Assembly (NCBI GenBank): GCA_038380435.1
Contig: JAWZYU010000013.1
Location: 10,739,901 to 10,803,900 of the forward strand
From: Ryuthela nishihirai
Taxonomy: Eukaryota > Arthropoda > Arachnida > Araneae > Heptathelidae
Length of the DNA stretch: 64,000 nucleotides
Reading direction: 5' to 3'
The notes under the pieces: generated by a model
What the model saw: the letters and a program-made list of their open reading frames with translations, nothing else
Told to the model about the DNA's origin: nothing
The model's database searches: none
Shown here: positions 1 to 12,104 of the stretch, piece after piece
Layout of the letters: every line of letters begins with the position of its first letter
How positions within the stretch are numbered: position 1 is the first letter of the stretch
Translations under genes and position numbers: made by a program

Positions 1-48
1 ACTGAGATATAAAATATTTTTACAGAATCGTTTAATATTGCCGATCTA

Positions 49-464
49 CAGGGGGTTTCAAAATTCTGTATACAAATTTCAATGGGAGGTAGGGAACACG
101 AAGACAAACCTTTTTCTTCTATGCATGTATGTCCGCTGATGTAACCTTCGGTGCTAGAGGGCGCTGTTTGGCGGCGCTGCAACTGTTCGCGAAATTCCGG
201 GAATCTTTCAGAATGTACGGCAATCAATGCTTCGACGCTGTCATGCATGCAATTGCCGATCCAACTCTAAGCACCTTCTTTAAATAAACATGTTGTTCAC
301 ATTTGTTTCCATTCATTTATGTACCACCTCCACCGATATTTCTGTCAGCGCCCTCTAGCACCAAAGAGTTACGTCAGCGGACATACATTCATAGACGAAA
401 AAGGTTTGTCTTGGTGTTCCCTATCTCCCATTGAAATTTGTACAGAGAATTTTGAAACACCCTG
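49..464. mobile_element. MITE (Tc1/mariner type) with about 120-bp terminal inverted repeats
   Basis: The left arm (about 49-170) and the reverse complement of the right arm (about 345-464) align over roughly 120 bp with few mismatches. Both begin CAGGG(G/T)GTTTCAAAATTCT and both end at the motif GTGCTAGAGGGCGCT. TA dinucleotides sit immediately outside (47-48 and 465-466), as expected for Tc1/mariner-type insertion. The first 15 bases of the termini match the left end of the mariner-like element at 49310, so a related transposase may have mobilised it (inference). There is no transposase inside; the short reading frame across 319-516 crosses the element boundary and is not a gene. Confidence 0.85.
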
Positions 465-982
465 TACAGGAAATTCTGGAAGCAGTTTTTTTAAAAATGA
501 GTTGATTAAACTGTAATGCATTAATTCCCGTAATGACAAATTTAAAGCAATTAAAGTGGTTTAAAATTATTTCGTAAATCACGATGCATGACATAAAATA
601 TCACTGTAAAATTAGAATCGTTCTGAATGTTTACTAGTCATATTGACAGCGCGTGATCAATTATAAGTTGTGAACAAAGCTCCTTCAACCATTTCAATCT
701 GAAAAGCACACAACTCATCAACTTTAGATGTCTTTTCTCAACTGATCATTTACTCAAGGAAGGTTTATTACTCTCTGTTGAAATGGTTTAACGATCGCAT
801 AACTCAAAACAAGGTCTTTGCTAAAAACACTTTCTCTACAAGTTATGGGCTCTATTTGAGATAAAACCAGATTGTAATATATTGAAATATTCTTTCCTAA
901 CAAATCACCTTCAGATTATTTAAAATCAGGGTTTAAATAAGATGCAATTTCTTTACATAAATTTAATATCCCTTCCATAAGA
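465..982. other. AT-rich stretch without recognisable features
   Basis: No reading frame with family resemblance, no repeat shared with the rest of the window and no RNA-like structure was seen. Confidence 0.5.
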
Positions 983-1165
983 TACTGCTCAAAGACTGTT
1001 GATGACTCCTTTGTCTAAACTCATCACTATTTACATAAACCATTTAATACTCAAGATGTAGCATATGAAACCAAAAGTATGAAGCTTGAGGTCAGTTTGC
1101 TTACAAAGTAGCCAAGGTTCGCTACCACAACAAACTGTGCAGAGGATTAAACTCAATGTGCAATA
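983..1165. repeat. Dispersed repeat, copy 1 (partner at 17434-17605)
   Basis: The two stretches share an ordered series of blocks over about 180 bp: GAT(A/G)CTGCTCAAA near the start, CTCATC(A/G)(C/T)TATTTACATAA, then TTGCTTACAAAG or GTGCTTACAAAG, and AACAAACTGT(G/A)CA near the end. Both copies are in the same orientation. I recognise no coding capacity and cannot assign a class. It may be an old MITE or LTR fragment. Confidence 0.55.
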
Positions 1166-3463
1166 TTTATCTCTGCAAGTAATTGAAGTAGTGTTGGTTA
1201 TCTGTACAAGGAAGGAAACTTTTAGGACAAGTGTCGATGTCGATTCTACTGAATCGATAGCAGACCTTTGCACGTGTTTTGCTGAATAGCGCCACCCAAG
1301 TTTTCCTCTAAAAGAAACCTCGTGAAATATTCGCTAGCGAGCAAGCCAATAACCTGGAAATGTGTCAGTTAGCCGCCGAGGAAACCTTCGGAGTGCAGCA
1401 GTAATAACAAAAGTCGGAGAGAGTCCTCTTAGGGAAACGGGAAGGGGGGGGGGGGGGGGATGCGAAGGCAGAAAAACTCAGAGTGATCCAATAGTGCCCC
1501 AGCATTAGTGGTATTGGCAAGCAGTGCAGAGCATTTAATTCTCATTCAGTTCTTTTTCTCTCTTCAGTGATGTTCATCTCTCTCGGTGCGATTCCCTCTG
1601 GGACTCTCCGCATTCATGTTAATTAGCTCGACTGCAGCCTCAAGCTCTTCTGCTTTGCTCATTTGCTCGCTTTCTTTAACTTCCATTTGCTTCCCACAGT
1701 TTGCTCTTTGCTCTGCCTCTTCCTTCTCATCTCAGTTATCTTGGCGCACTTTTCGCCTCTTCTTTTATTTTCTCGCCCATTTTTCATCATTTACCAACAT
1801 GCTATTTTTACTTTTGGAAATTTTATCGCTTTCCAACTCACCTTACTTTTCAAAAAAAAATCATTGCCACTTTTAAAGTCGTTGTTTCACTTTTTTTCTA
1901 CAATTTTATTTCAGGTATTAAGTATTTGTTTGTTCTAATTTTTTACAGATTCAGCACCAAATCCCCCCCCCCTCACTATTTTTCCTTTCATTGCTTGAAA
2001 CAAAAACAAATCGGAGCAGACACAAAGAGCAACACCAATGCAGCTTAATGTTAATGTGCTTCAGGAACGGTGGCAACAACGAAAAAACTACCAGAGAGAA
2101 ATTTAAGAAAAAATAGGACACAACAGAAAGTGAGTGAAAGAAAAAACAATAACTTCCGTTTTCCGAAATTTAAGCTTCCAGATTTGCTTCCCCCTTGCAG
2201 AAGAAGAGCCCTCCTCTTCCTCTCCATCTGTTGTGTCTTGTTGATGTAACTCCCGAGACGTTTTCTTTCTTCCCGCTGTTGCCCATTTCATGATCTCTTG
2301 GATTCTTCTGCCATCATGCCCAAATCCATCTCAATCCATTTTGCATTTATTAGGGACAATTTAAAAATTGGACAAAGTAAAAACAAGGAATAAAAGTGCA
2401 TAAAACTCGTTCCATTAAAACCCCAGCCAAAAAAAAACATTGCACAGCAAAGTTTCCCAGTTCAGATGCACTGTTCTCTTTGCTTTGTCTTTGATGACGT
2501 CTTCCGAATCTAATCCTTGAATTCGACGAACACTTCAACTTCACCGATGCTATTCAAAGATCTCATCCCATCTGATTATTAATCTTTATGTGAGTTTGTT
2601 TTCTTTTATACCTCATGGCATCCTTCAAAGATCTTTTCCCTCTTCTCATCCAAATTCGAAAGCCTTACAACAGATACGTCTTCCAAAGCAGAAGATCGGT
2701 GAAAGTGCTGAAAAAGTTTCGGCTATGCCACATAAGTAAATTCAAAAAGTTTGCTTCAATGAGAAAAGTTGAACGCTTCCATCATTCTCATATATCTTCA
2801 GAATATGAATAATAAAACGTTAGTAATTTGCCATTTCCGTACAGAATCTACTTATTTAAATCTAATAGGGAAAGACGTAAAAGTTTCTTCTACAAATAAA
2901 ACATTTTTTTAAAATTGAGTGAAATGTTAAATTTCAATTTTCCACCAGTTTCAAAAGTAGCTGATAATTAGAAATCTTATCCTTTGCTTTTTCGGTATAC
3001 CGGTTTTTTTTATTCTTTTTAATTCGACTACCTCTTGTTTCTGCAAAACTGAAATTGGTGTGAGAGTTTCAGATGCATCTGTTACGAGTTCTTCAAAAAG
3101 AGCACTGCTTCTAAATCAGCTGCTGGTCATCAGAAAATTCCAAAATGCTGAATTCAACAGGCGGTTTACCCTGTTCTAGTATTGAACAAAACTGTTGACA
3201 TCGTACTAGTTTGCATCACGTACTAACATACATCATGGATTACAAAAGAATAGCTGCCTTGGAGAAAAAAACATCACCTATATAAAAAAAACTGAAATTT
3301 CTTTACTTTTAATTTATCTCCATCATTTTAAACAACAAATACTTGCAGAGTTTTCAAGAGAATAAAGAGCCGAACTGCTCTCTCCGTTCCTTGGTAGCAA
3401 ATTATTCTTGAGAAAATTAACCAATTTTGGGCAGAGCCGTAATTTTGCTATGATTATGTTTCT
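1166..3463. other. No gene seen; G-run and pyrimidine-rich tract
   Basis: This stretch holds a 16-base G run at about 1444-1459 and a long pyrimidine-rich tract at about 1556-1960 that opens several meaningless short frames. Apart from these it appears as single-copy AT-rich DNA. Confidence 0.5.
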
Positions 3464-3513
3464 CCAATAACTATTATATTAAGTAATTTATTACTTAATA
3501 TAATAGTTATTGG
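3464..3513. repeat. Perfect inverted repeat, 24-bp arms, 2-nt loop
   Basis: The arm at 3464-3487 (CCAATAACTATTATATTAAG plus TAAT) is exactly complementary to 3490-3513, with TT between. It can extrude as a cruciform in DNA or form a stable RNA hairpin if transcribed. Part of the arm sequence, ATAACTATTATATTAATA, recurs at about 3557-3574. Confidence 0.95.
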
Positions 3514-4341
3514 TAGTTAGAGGTAGTCGAATTAAAAAGAATAAAATAAATAAATATATAACTATTATATTAATATATTCACTTAAAGAAAGTGGAAAAA
3601 CCAGAAAAAATAATACTCTAAAAACATCTGTAAGACAGATTTTAGACGGGATTTCACTATTGATGAATCTAATCTTACAGCACGTGAACCTGACAACTTC
3701 AGAAATCGGACTTCAATTTTTGCCACTTCATTCGAGAAAACATTTCATAATTATTTTAAACAATACTTGGTGAAATGTCAATAATCCTATATATTGGTAT
3801 TCGATGAAAATCATACCCATCCATAACACTCCCAAACCTCCTGCTTCTGAATTCTCACATATTATTATTATTAGCCTTCACTTGAAGAGGATTGTTCAAG
3901 AGGGTTTCAGAAAATGTAAGTAAATTAAAAATTTATAAAAATACCTATCTTGATATTTGATACATAAATCATTAAGTTTGTCCGTCGTGTTCGAAAGATA
4001 GGGTGGAACAAACCGACAAATGACGAACGAAAAGCAACAGGAAGACAGATAAAAAAATGAATGCTGTTAAATCACAAATTCCCAGCTTCAGGCACGGAAG
4101 ATCAACTCAAGATTGATTTCTGAACTTCATATCAGATACATAAAGAAATGTCAGCATAAAAAACTACGTTCTGCAATCAAATTAATTTCTTTAACGAAGC
4201 CATTTATTTTATTTTGGATGCTAGTTACATTTGTGAATTAAGCACTTTTGGCTTTGCTGGAAATTCATAACACATTGCCTAAAAGTGCGAAGAATATAAA
4301 GTTAATCAATAATAAATTCAAAGATTACCTTTTGACATATA

Positions 4342-4435
4342 ATTCAAGAAATAATTTTGTGCAAAATAAGATTCGCCGATGAGTGGGATCCCACTCATCG
4401 GTGAATCATTTTTATCACCAATTTATTTCTTGAAT
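4342..4435. repeat. Foldback element with about 47-bp arms and no loop
   Basis: The centre (4370-4407) is a 38-bp palindrome with one mismatched pair, arms reading GATTC(G/A)CCGATGAGTGGGA. The outer ends also pair: ATTCAAGAAATAA at 4342 against TTATTTCTTGAAT ending at 4435. The part in between pairs imperfectly. This looks like a small foldback transposon or hairpin MITE. I saw no clear target duplication. Confidence 0.8.
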
Positions 4436-4505
4436 ATCACTTTAAACTCTGGGACACTAATTCTGACTCCTTTCTGCTTATTGTAAGCAGAAGATCGGTT
4501 GTTCT

Positions 4506-4553
4506 GGGGGTAAACTACATATATTATGCAAACAATATATGTAGTTTACCCCC
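4506..4553. repeat. Perfect inverted repeat, 20-bp arms, 8-nt loop
   Basis: The arm GGGGGTAAACTACATATATT (4506-4525) is exactly complementary to 4534-4553, with loop ATGCAAAC. It lies about 70 bp downstream of the previous foldback. A degenerate third copy of part of the arm (GGTAACTGCATATATTT) follows at 4556-4572. Confidence 0.95.
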
Positions 4554-7500
4554 AAGGTAACTGCATATATTTTTGTAGTTATGGGAGGAAACTCTCCTCA
4601 AAGAGGAAACATATCAGCTGAAGGTGAAGATCTCCTGAAGGAGGAAACTTATCACCTCCTCTTTTCAAGTTATTTCTGATCTCCCTTCTGGCATCTCTGA
4701 AGAAATTAAATATTCTTTTTCATACAGATGATCAGGACGACTAGCAGTTCTTTCAAACAAGTTGAAAATTAACTTAAAAAACATCAACATCTGAGATTAT
4801 TGCATCAAATGACGTTTATCAATTTCTACTAAAAAATAATGCCTTCCTCAATCTGCAAAGAAATTTTAAAATATTAATATCTACTTCAATAGAAGAGCCA
4901 TTAAAATGATAAATAACCATAAATACTTGGTCCATTATCGCGATCGTAAAATATTCGTTGCACAGGAGATAAATCGTTCTACTTTATAAAGCATTTGGGT
5001 TCTGCCAATTGGGCACTCAACTTAAACGTTTGCTTCGTCTCTATACAATCCAACTAAACCGTGATTTTCTTATGATTTAATAGAATTCTTCTCCTCTGCT
5101 TTCAAACTTCTAAAAAATAAATTTTTAAAATATTGTCGAGAATTCTTTTCTTCAAGAAACGTGCAGAGACAACTTTTTTTCATTTGCAATATATAAGACA
5201 GAGAAGAATCGAAGAAGCTACTACTACTAGAAGAATAGAAGAAGCTACTACTACTATCCACCTTTTCTTTTGAAAGTAATTCTCTTTTTACTCAATTTTC
5301 GTGACTCAAACTGAAACATTCAAACATCACCTCTTGGAAAAATTAAAACACAACTTTCATCTGCAGCCTTCAATGTTTTTAAAAACTATCCTTTGCTTAA
5401 TTTTCTTCAAAAATCAGCAAATCATAATTGGCAACTGTTTATCAAGTTTCCCACTCTGAAAAATTCACTTCTTAATCTTAAATACAGTATTCCCATCTTT
5501 GGTTAAAGTCATTATGATACTTAAAGAATGAAACATCTAACAAGTATTATCTAGAAGAAAACGAAATAACAAGAATTTGCACAGATAGCGCTTTCAATCT
5601 AATTTTGAAAATCAAAAATTCAGTGTTTTTACCTACTATACTGTTTGAACTGTTTGCCATAAATGAAGCTATCAAATGGCCTTTAAAATGTGATATTCTC
5701 AATTAGTCATACTAAGTTATTGTTGTCCTCCTATCCTTTCAATACAAAGTAATTTGAATAGGAATAACTTTTTTCCTTCTATATTTTCATTATTCTTGTA
5801 AACATTAAAATCCATCATAGAAGAAATAACAGCCATCAATGAAATGGCCAACACGTGCACCCGATTTCAGTTCCCTAGAGCATACTTGAGATGCTCTTCA
5901 AGAAGGGGTGACTCGTTTTCTCTCTCAACACCCAACACAAGTGGCAAATGGCCCTTCTGCGCTTCACAGCTAAATGCGTTTTTGGATAACCTCGTACGTC
6001 CATATCAGAGAATGTTGTGAGGCTTATATTTCTGTGAAAAATGATCACACACCTTATTGGCCCTAAATATGCGTCCCAAGTGGAATGCTATTTTTTTGAC
6101 CCTGTTGACACCACTCTGATATTTTCGGGGATGATGGACCTTTCGTTACACTTTCAAAATTAATTCAACACCTCTACAGGCACTTCCTCGCCAACTTCCT
6201 TGCAAGCTGGTCAAACGAGATTTGCTTTGAAACTCTCTATCTACCAATCCCTTAAAACTGCAGGGCAGAGTATTACACAGTTCTTAATTGTTGACTGTTA
6301 GTTCTTTAAGCAAATGCGTTTCATTGGCTGCAGATCAACTCCGATTTGCTCCTTAGAGAAGTGACATGTAGTGAATGGGCAAGTGCAAACGAACTTTCTA
6401 TATATATATTCACGAGAATAAATAATATGCAAAAGTTGTGATTAGAATCTTTTTCCTTTTAAAACATTTTTCTCTGCGTAAACCTTTCCTTTTTTTTTGC
6501 GAAAAATAATTATTAAAAACAGCTTTCTTTATACATACTACCTAGGTTTTTTTTTTTGCAATAGCAGCCTTCTGTCGTATTTAATCTTTTTTGATTTTCA
6601 GCATCGCTTCATTTTTAACTACTATTTTTTGTAAATCCCTCAGCACCACTTTTTTTTCACTTCTTTTCTTTATAATCTTCCTTCGGATTTTTTTCAATAC
6701 GATCTCTATTTCACACATATGCATTGCAAGAGAAGTCTTTCCAATGTCTGTCGTTGTTTTAAAGACTTCATTGAAGTCGTCTTTAGTTTCCTCCTTCGTA
6801 CTCGTCAATTACCTCTTTTGCATTCATTTATTTTTAATGCCTTGTTTTCAAGGACCGTTTTTCTTCTCTCTGCTCCCTAATTAGTTAAATTGTCCTTTTC
6901 GCTCTATCCTCCGCCTTCTCTCTCGCCAAACGTCGTTTCGTTTTTTTAGTCGTTAAAAATTATTTTTTCGGAAACAAAAAAACTCTTTTTTTCCTCTGTT
7001 TACATAGTCTAATTTATCGACACATTTTTCTACTTTTGTTTTCGCTTTTTTCTTCACAGAGTTCCCAAAGCGGTTGTTTTTTTATTTCTTTTTGTTTTCA
7101 TCTTTGTCCGAAATTTTCGAGAATAAGTTGATTACCTTTGTTTCGTTTGATGTTTGATTTTCATCACTCACTTTCTTTATTATTGTCATTCACTTCTTCA
7201 CGTCCCATAATATTGGAACGCAAATAGGAATTTCTACTTCTCGTGAAGCCAATATTTACCGGAATTTGAACTTCCTTCGATTGACTTCGTTGCATGTCAG
7301 CTTTCCTTTTTGTATTTAAAAAAGACGATATTAAATGATCTGAGCTGTATTCTATTAGATATAATTAATGCATTTATTCATAGAATTTCCAAATGCATAA
7401 ACAAAATACTAATCTGGAGACTTGCTGAATACGAAACATTGAATCAAGAAGTCTTTTCAATATTTTTTTGCTCCATAGATACTGCAATTTTTATGTTCCT

Positions 7501-9317
7501 TATTTCCAAGCCAATGAGATAATCTCATCTTTGATGCAATGAACCATCTTTACTTAAAATCCACACCACATATCTTAACGTTACAATGTTTTAAAAGCTG
7601 ACAATCATCAGTGATTAAAACGTTAAATAAGAATTTTATTTTTGCGGAGCTTTTCGTATATTTTAATGGCTATTCACCTGAACACCAACAAATCTCATTG
7701 ATCATTGCGGGGCATTTGTTTTCATTCGAACGCATGTTAACGTGAAATGGAGATGTTAGAAAACTCTTTCTCCCTGGTGAGAATTACCTTCCACTCTCAA
7801 ACTATTTCTCTTTCACTGTAGGGATTCTCAGCACGCACTTCCCAATTCCCTCTTCTCATTTGATGATCTCGAAGCATCTGGTCCGAGAAGAGAGAGTCGC
7901 AAAGCCGAGCTCCGAATCCTTCGTTTCCATATGACGTAGCCGCAGAAGCTGAGCAAAGAGAAAGATCCGAGACGAGGCTTACATCGGTTATTGCTTTTTC
8001 TTTCATTTTTGCACGAATACTTCCAAAACCTGTGTTATCGGACACCCTACGTCTTCTGATATTGCACCTTAAAAATCCATACGTGAATCGACCTCATCTC
8101 CTTATCCGTCATCCGGGCAGACGCACGAGGTTGATCTTTGCTCTGGTCCGATACTCTATCGCCTCGGGATGTTTCCGCTATCGATTCGATGTTGGAGGAG
8201 AAGACGAGGAAGCCACACCCACCTCTCTTCAGGGAGAACGTTTCTACTTTTATTCAAACCGAGCCTTGCAAAAGAGGACGGGGGGAGGAGGATTGAGACG
8301 GGGGGGGGGGGGTTAGGGATAGAAAGAGATATCTCTTTTCTCGCTTCACCCGGTGGATCCCGAAGCGACAAGGTGGGAAAGATTGTGGCCATCTTGGAGA
8401 ATGTTCTGCGTATGCAGATAGGGGGCTTTTCTGAAAGCTTGGAACCTGGAGAAAAAGAAAAATTCCGAGCACTTGAGCCATGCAGATGATCAGTCCTGCT
8501 TCAAAGGCATGGCAAATAGATAAAGGGAAGCAGAAAAAAGGATGCACCGCATGCATCAAAAATTAATATTATTTGGTTCCTTATTCTTTCCACGAGTCTC
8601 TTTGAACGCATTTTCTTGGAAATGCAACAATTAACGGACTAATGGAACTATTTACCAGCTCCGAAATAATTATCTCACTTTGTTTTGCAGTGAAGGCTTT
8701 CACTGAAAAGTCATTTTTCTATTTCCAATAGAGGCTGATACAGAATAATTGAAAGCGAATAATTTGCATCGGATATGGAAACTCAAACAGTCGATGAAAT
8801 GAAGATGGACGATTGGCAATGGACAAACCACAGGACCGCTTCGTAGCCAATTAATTGCAAATAAACAATGGTATCAATTCTATTAAGGAGAAGTTTCAAA
8901 AGTTAACGTTGAGGGTTAAGAATGTATTTCTATCGGGGTCAAAATCCACGAGGACGTGTTCATTAATGCAGCTGACACCACCTGAGTTTTATGATCATCA
9001 CATGACCAAGACGACTAGAGGAGATGAGTTCTGCTTTTCGCTCTTCATATGTCGGTTTGCGGATTGGTCGAAACAGTTGTTCCTCCAATCTGTTGAACGC
9101 GACGGACAAATGTAATGATTTATGTGAAATCAAATGAAGGCCTTTGATGCGGGGAGTCCCATACAGAGACTATAAAAAATTGACCACACCATACTTTTTC
9201 CCCCTAAAAAAAGGAAATATGGAAAGGTTTGTTCCGCTGTATCTTCGAACGCGAGTGCCGAAAGTAAAAATCTATGCATCAAATGAGAGCTTGTAACATA
9301 GGCAATGTTAAAACAAT
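4554..9317. other. No gene seen; small tandem repeat, T-rich tract and G-run
   Basis: Contents: a 27-bp unit repeated twice at about 5202-5255 (AGAAGAAT(C/A)GAAGAAGCTAC plus TACTACT), a T-rich low-complexity stretch at about 6430-7100, and a 13-base G run at 8300-8312. The short open frames have no resemblance to a protein family I know. Confidence 0.5.
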
Positions 9318-9319
9318 CC

Positions 9320-9395
9320 CCCTCAAGCAGCTGCTTGCCACAAAGGTTTGATAGGAGCCTGTCTGTTTATATTCCATAGTAGGAGGTCGAAAATA
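9320..9395 (-). mobile_element. SINE family B, 5'-truncated copy (3' end only)
   Basis: The plus strand reads CCCCCTCAAGCAGCTGCTTG followed by the body sequence shared with the copies at 10313, 26055 and 33330, but stops before the tRNA-like head. In SINE orientation (minus strand) only the 3' portion is present. The CAAGCAGCTGCTTG palindrome is intact and the second hairpin is mutated. Confidence 0.8.
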
Positions 9396-10299
9396 TATAG
9401 AAAACTGAGAAATAAATGTGAATTACGTTATATAATTTATTGTCAGGTGCAGTTTTTAGATTCCTATCATTAACACAATTAACTCTATTTGCTAGCGAAT
9501 GAGAGTCAAGTCTTAATTGAAATGATTTTTCTCTCAACGCTTTGCACGGAAGGATTTCTTTCCAGCCGCTCTGTTTGTTGAAAAGATTTGCTTCTCCTAT
9601 GAAACAATTACGAAAATTGAAAGCTACTTAATTCGCGAGAAGCGAAAAAGAGAAGTCCAGAGTATGTTTCTTCAGATAACGAGGTAAAAGATTAAATCCG
9701 AAATTCTATTCGGCGACTGAAAAAAGTCCCATTTCGAAACGAATAGAAGGGAAGTTGGAATTAAAACAACAACTGCTAGTTACTTTAATTGAGGTACAGA
9801 ATGATTATTTCCGTAGTTTTGGATTAAAAACGATGATAAACTTGGTTGAATCTTTTTCAACTCCATTAGATAGTTTTTTATCCAAAAATCTCTTGACCCT
9901 TCTAGAAAATTTAATTTTGTTCGCAAAGAAAAATTTCTTTCCAAAGAAATTGAAACAAAATCCACTTCAGAATTTAAATCATAAAAATATGAAAAATGCA
10001 ATTTAGAAATATACGTTCAAAATTGGTCTCATTTTTTTCTATTTCTACCTTTAATTATTAAATTAATTTTCATCTGTTTTTTTTTCTGTTTTTAGTTTCG
10101 ATTTTCGTTCAAACTCTTTGTAAGCTATGTTGTCCATTAACACTGTTTCCATCAAATCCTAATACCAAATGGTCTCCACGCAGATTATTCATTTCTCTCA
10201 TTTGATTCATTTCAGTTTCATACATTTAGATATAAAGATTTAAATTCCAATAGATTTAGATATTGAATTGAATAAGTTTATTTCACCCAAACCAACATA
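9396..10299. other. AT-rich stretch without recognisable features
   Basis: Overlapping frames on both strands at 9755-10006 look like chance openings in AT-rich sequence. No repeats shared with the rest of the window were seen. Confidence 0.5.
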
Positions 10300-10312
10300 T
10301 ATATTGGATATA

Positions 10313-10522
10313 AATAATAAAAAATAAATACCCCCCTCAAGCAGCTGCTTGCCACAGAGGTCTGACAGGAGCCTGTCAGTTTATATGCCATAGTAGAAGG
10401 TCTGAGAGGATGGCAGGACCTCAGCAGAAAACCGACACATACATCCATGCCTTACCGGGGGCTCGAACCCAGGTCCCTTAGGTCAGTAGCCAAGCGCGCT
10501 AACCATTCGGCCATGAGACGGC
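10313..10522 (-). mobile_element. SINE family B, full-length copy with 13-bp TSD
   Basis: Read on the minus strand, the element starts with a tRNA-like head. It has an A-box-like GGCCGAATGGTTAGCGCG, a B-box-like GGGTTCGAGCCC, a body, two short palindromes near the 3' end (CTGACAGGCTCCTGTCAG and CAAGCAGCTGCTTG) and a tail of TATTTATT type. The 13-bp duplication TATATTGGATATA flanks it at 10300-10312 and 10523-10535, which fixes the ends and shows target-primed insertion. Pol III would transcribe the head. The head is not a functional tRNA because it lacks a pairable acceptor stem. Confidence 0.92.
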
Positions 10523-10535
10523 TTATATTGGATAT

Positions 10536-10929
10536 ATTGGTACATAAAACAGTTTACAGGTGAAAAAGGAGAACATAATAAGCAGCAGCTTTCGAATAAA
10601 TGTTTCCTGAAATACACTTAAATTTAAAACGTTACAGTTGGCTTTAATTTATACATTTATTTGAGCACGTGGATTTTTGCGGTATGACCCTATCACTGTC
10701 TTGATAATAAGTATAGTTTATATTTATATTTAAAAGTTCTACATTGTTCGATTGCAGCAGTATCCCTCTGAAATCTCTTCGTTCCATATCTTAATGCCAA
10801 TGTATCGTATTGATCTCTGGCCTATAGATTTCTTTCAAAGAGGCAACATGATATTGTTCTTAAGTCGAGTATCATAACTGAAAGTCTTCGCTCTTTCTAA
10901 GCAGCACTAAAGTTCAGAGCACTCTATCA
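10536..10929. other. AT-rich stretch without recognisable features
   Basis: Nothing coding or repetitive was recognised between SINE B and the LINE fragment that follows. Confidence 0.45.
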
Positions 10930-11329
10930 TTTTATTCTTCACTCTGTACACAAAATTCCCCATATCATACTTTTAAATGTTTAGTAGTATTCCATTTTCT
11001 GCCATCAAGTGTTGTACTGGATTTCTGAATATACCTCACAATTCTCTTTTGCAGACAAAATAAACTATTCAGATTGGCTAAACTAGTATATCCCCAAACA
11101 CTGATTCCATATATTAAATGTGGGTACACTAATGCATACATAAATTTATCAAAGTTTTTATGATTTACACAGATTTTTATCCTTCTAATCGATCCAATAT
11201 TTTTTGAAATTGTAGCTCTTAGCTGATTAATATGATAATTACAAGTTAAAGTAGCATCTAACCAGAGTCCAAAAAATTTTACATATCCACATATTTCAAT
11301 CTTTTGATCATTCACTAAAACAAAATCTG
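10930..11329 (-). pseudogene. LINE reverse transcriptase C-terminal fragment
   Basis: On the minus strand a frame is open from 11329 to the stop at about 10965. Its motifs are typical of the region after the RT palm and the thumb in Jockey/CR1-like LINEs: VKFFGLWLDATLTCNYHI, then LVYPHLIYGISVWG and LQKRIVRYI. RT-like sequence seems to continue a little past the stop. The upstream catalytic RT motifs and the endonuclease are absent. The 5' side ends abruptly at the SINE A fragment that starts near 11330, so a junction or deletion removed the rest. It is a dead fragment; the exact clade cannot be decided by eye. Confidence 0.85.
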
Positions 11330-11485
11330 TTAGGAGACAGATGGTAGTCTTCCATCAAGACCAACTAGAGTGTTCTTTAACGCGCACAGGATATGGCTAT
11401 CCCGCACAGGCGGCCATGGCTTGACATCTCATCCGATGGACGGCGGCCTTTCCAAGCCGTTTGGTGTCCCCCTACTGGCCGGATG
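11330..11485 (-). mobile_element. SINE family A, internal fragment
   Basis: The plus-strand sequence TAGGAGACAGATGGTAGTCT through the block CCGATGGACGGCGGCCTTTCC matches the middle of the SINE A copies at 11702 and 46801 in reverse complement. Both the tRNA head and the 3' tail are missing. It abuts the LINE fragment directly. Confidence 0.85.
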
Positions 11486-11701
11486 TTGCAAGCGTTGATC
11501 GAGAGAATCCCTTGCGAGAGCTCGGATATATTTCTTTATGGGTTCATCAGTGGCGTTTTGCTATCGGACCACAATATCCCTGAAATGGGAGAAACCAAGA
11601 AGAATTTTCACAGAAAAAAAAATCTGTTTAGAGAAATCGATGATTTGATGCAAGAGTTATTTGTTTGTTCTTTAATACATTTTAGAGCCATCATCTTAAG
11701 A

Positions 11702-12090
11702 GGGGCGGGGGTGGCTCAGTCGGTAGCGCGCCAGGCTCGTAATCTGTAGTTCCCAGGTTCGAGTCCCAGCTGGGTCAGCGTTGAGATTTATCTCCGCAAA
11801 ATTCCCCGCCCTGCCCACGGTCAGTAGGGGACACCGATGGGCTTGGAAAGGCCGCCGTCCGTCGGATGGGACGTTAAGCCGTGGCCCCGTGTGTGGGAGA
11901 GTCATACCCTGTGCACGTTAAAGAACACGCTGGATGGCCTTGACGGGAGGCTACCATCTGTCTCCCAACAGCTGTTCCAGTGGGTCCCCTCCCCCAACCT
12001 TCTCTGAGCCTTCGGGGTCCATGTGACCTGGCCATTTAGCCCATGGTGTGCAAAAAAGTGCCGCTCAGAGGTAAAACAACCCAACCCAAC
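11702..12090 (+). mobile_element. SINE family A, full-length copy with 14-bp TSD
   Basis: The 389-bp element starts with a tRNA-like head: an A-box-like GTGGCTCAGTCGGTAGCGCG, an anticodon-like region GGCTCGTAATCTG and a B-box-like GGTTCGAGTCC. A roughly 300-bp body follows, and it ends in an (AACCC)n tail. The TSD CCATCATCTTAAGA occurs at 11688-11701 and again at 12091-12104. It is about 95% alike by eye to the copy at 46801, so this family was active fairly recently. The frames it opens on either strand are not genes. Confidence 0.95.
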
Positions 12091-12104
12091 CCATCATCTT
12101 AAGA

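Noticed and set aside
3982..9252. Short inverted similarity between GTTCGAAAGATAGGGTGGAA near 3988 and the 9227-9252 region
   Set aside because: Only about 25 bp match with gaps; too short to call a repeat family without a genome search.
11702..11775. tRNA gene
   Set aside because: The A and B boxes are those of a SINE head: the acceptor stem does not pair, the same sequence recurs with the SINE body, and TSDs flank the whole 389 bp.
12070..12090. Interstitial telomere repeat
   Set aside because: The AACCC repeats at the ends of SINE A copies are the SINE tail. They are not the arthropod TTAGG motif and occur only there.
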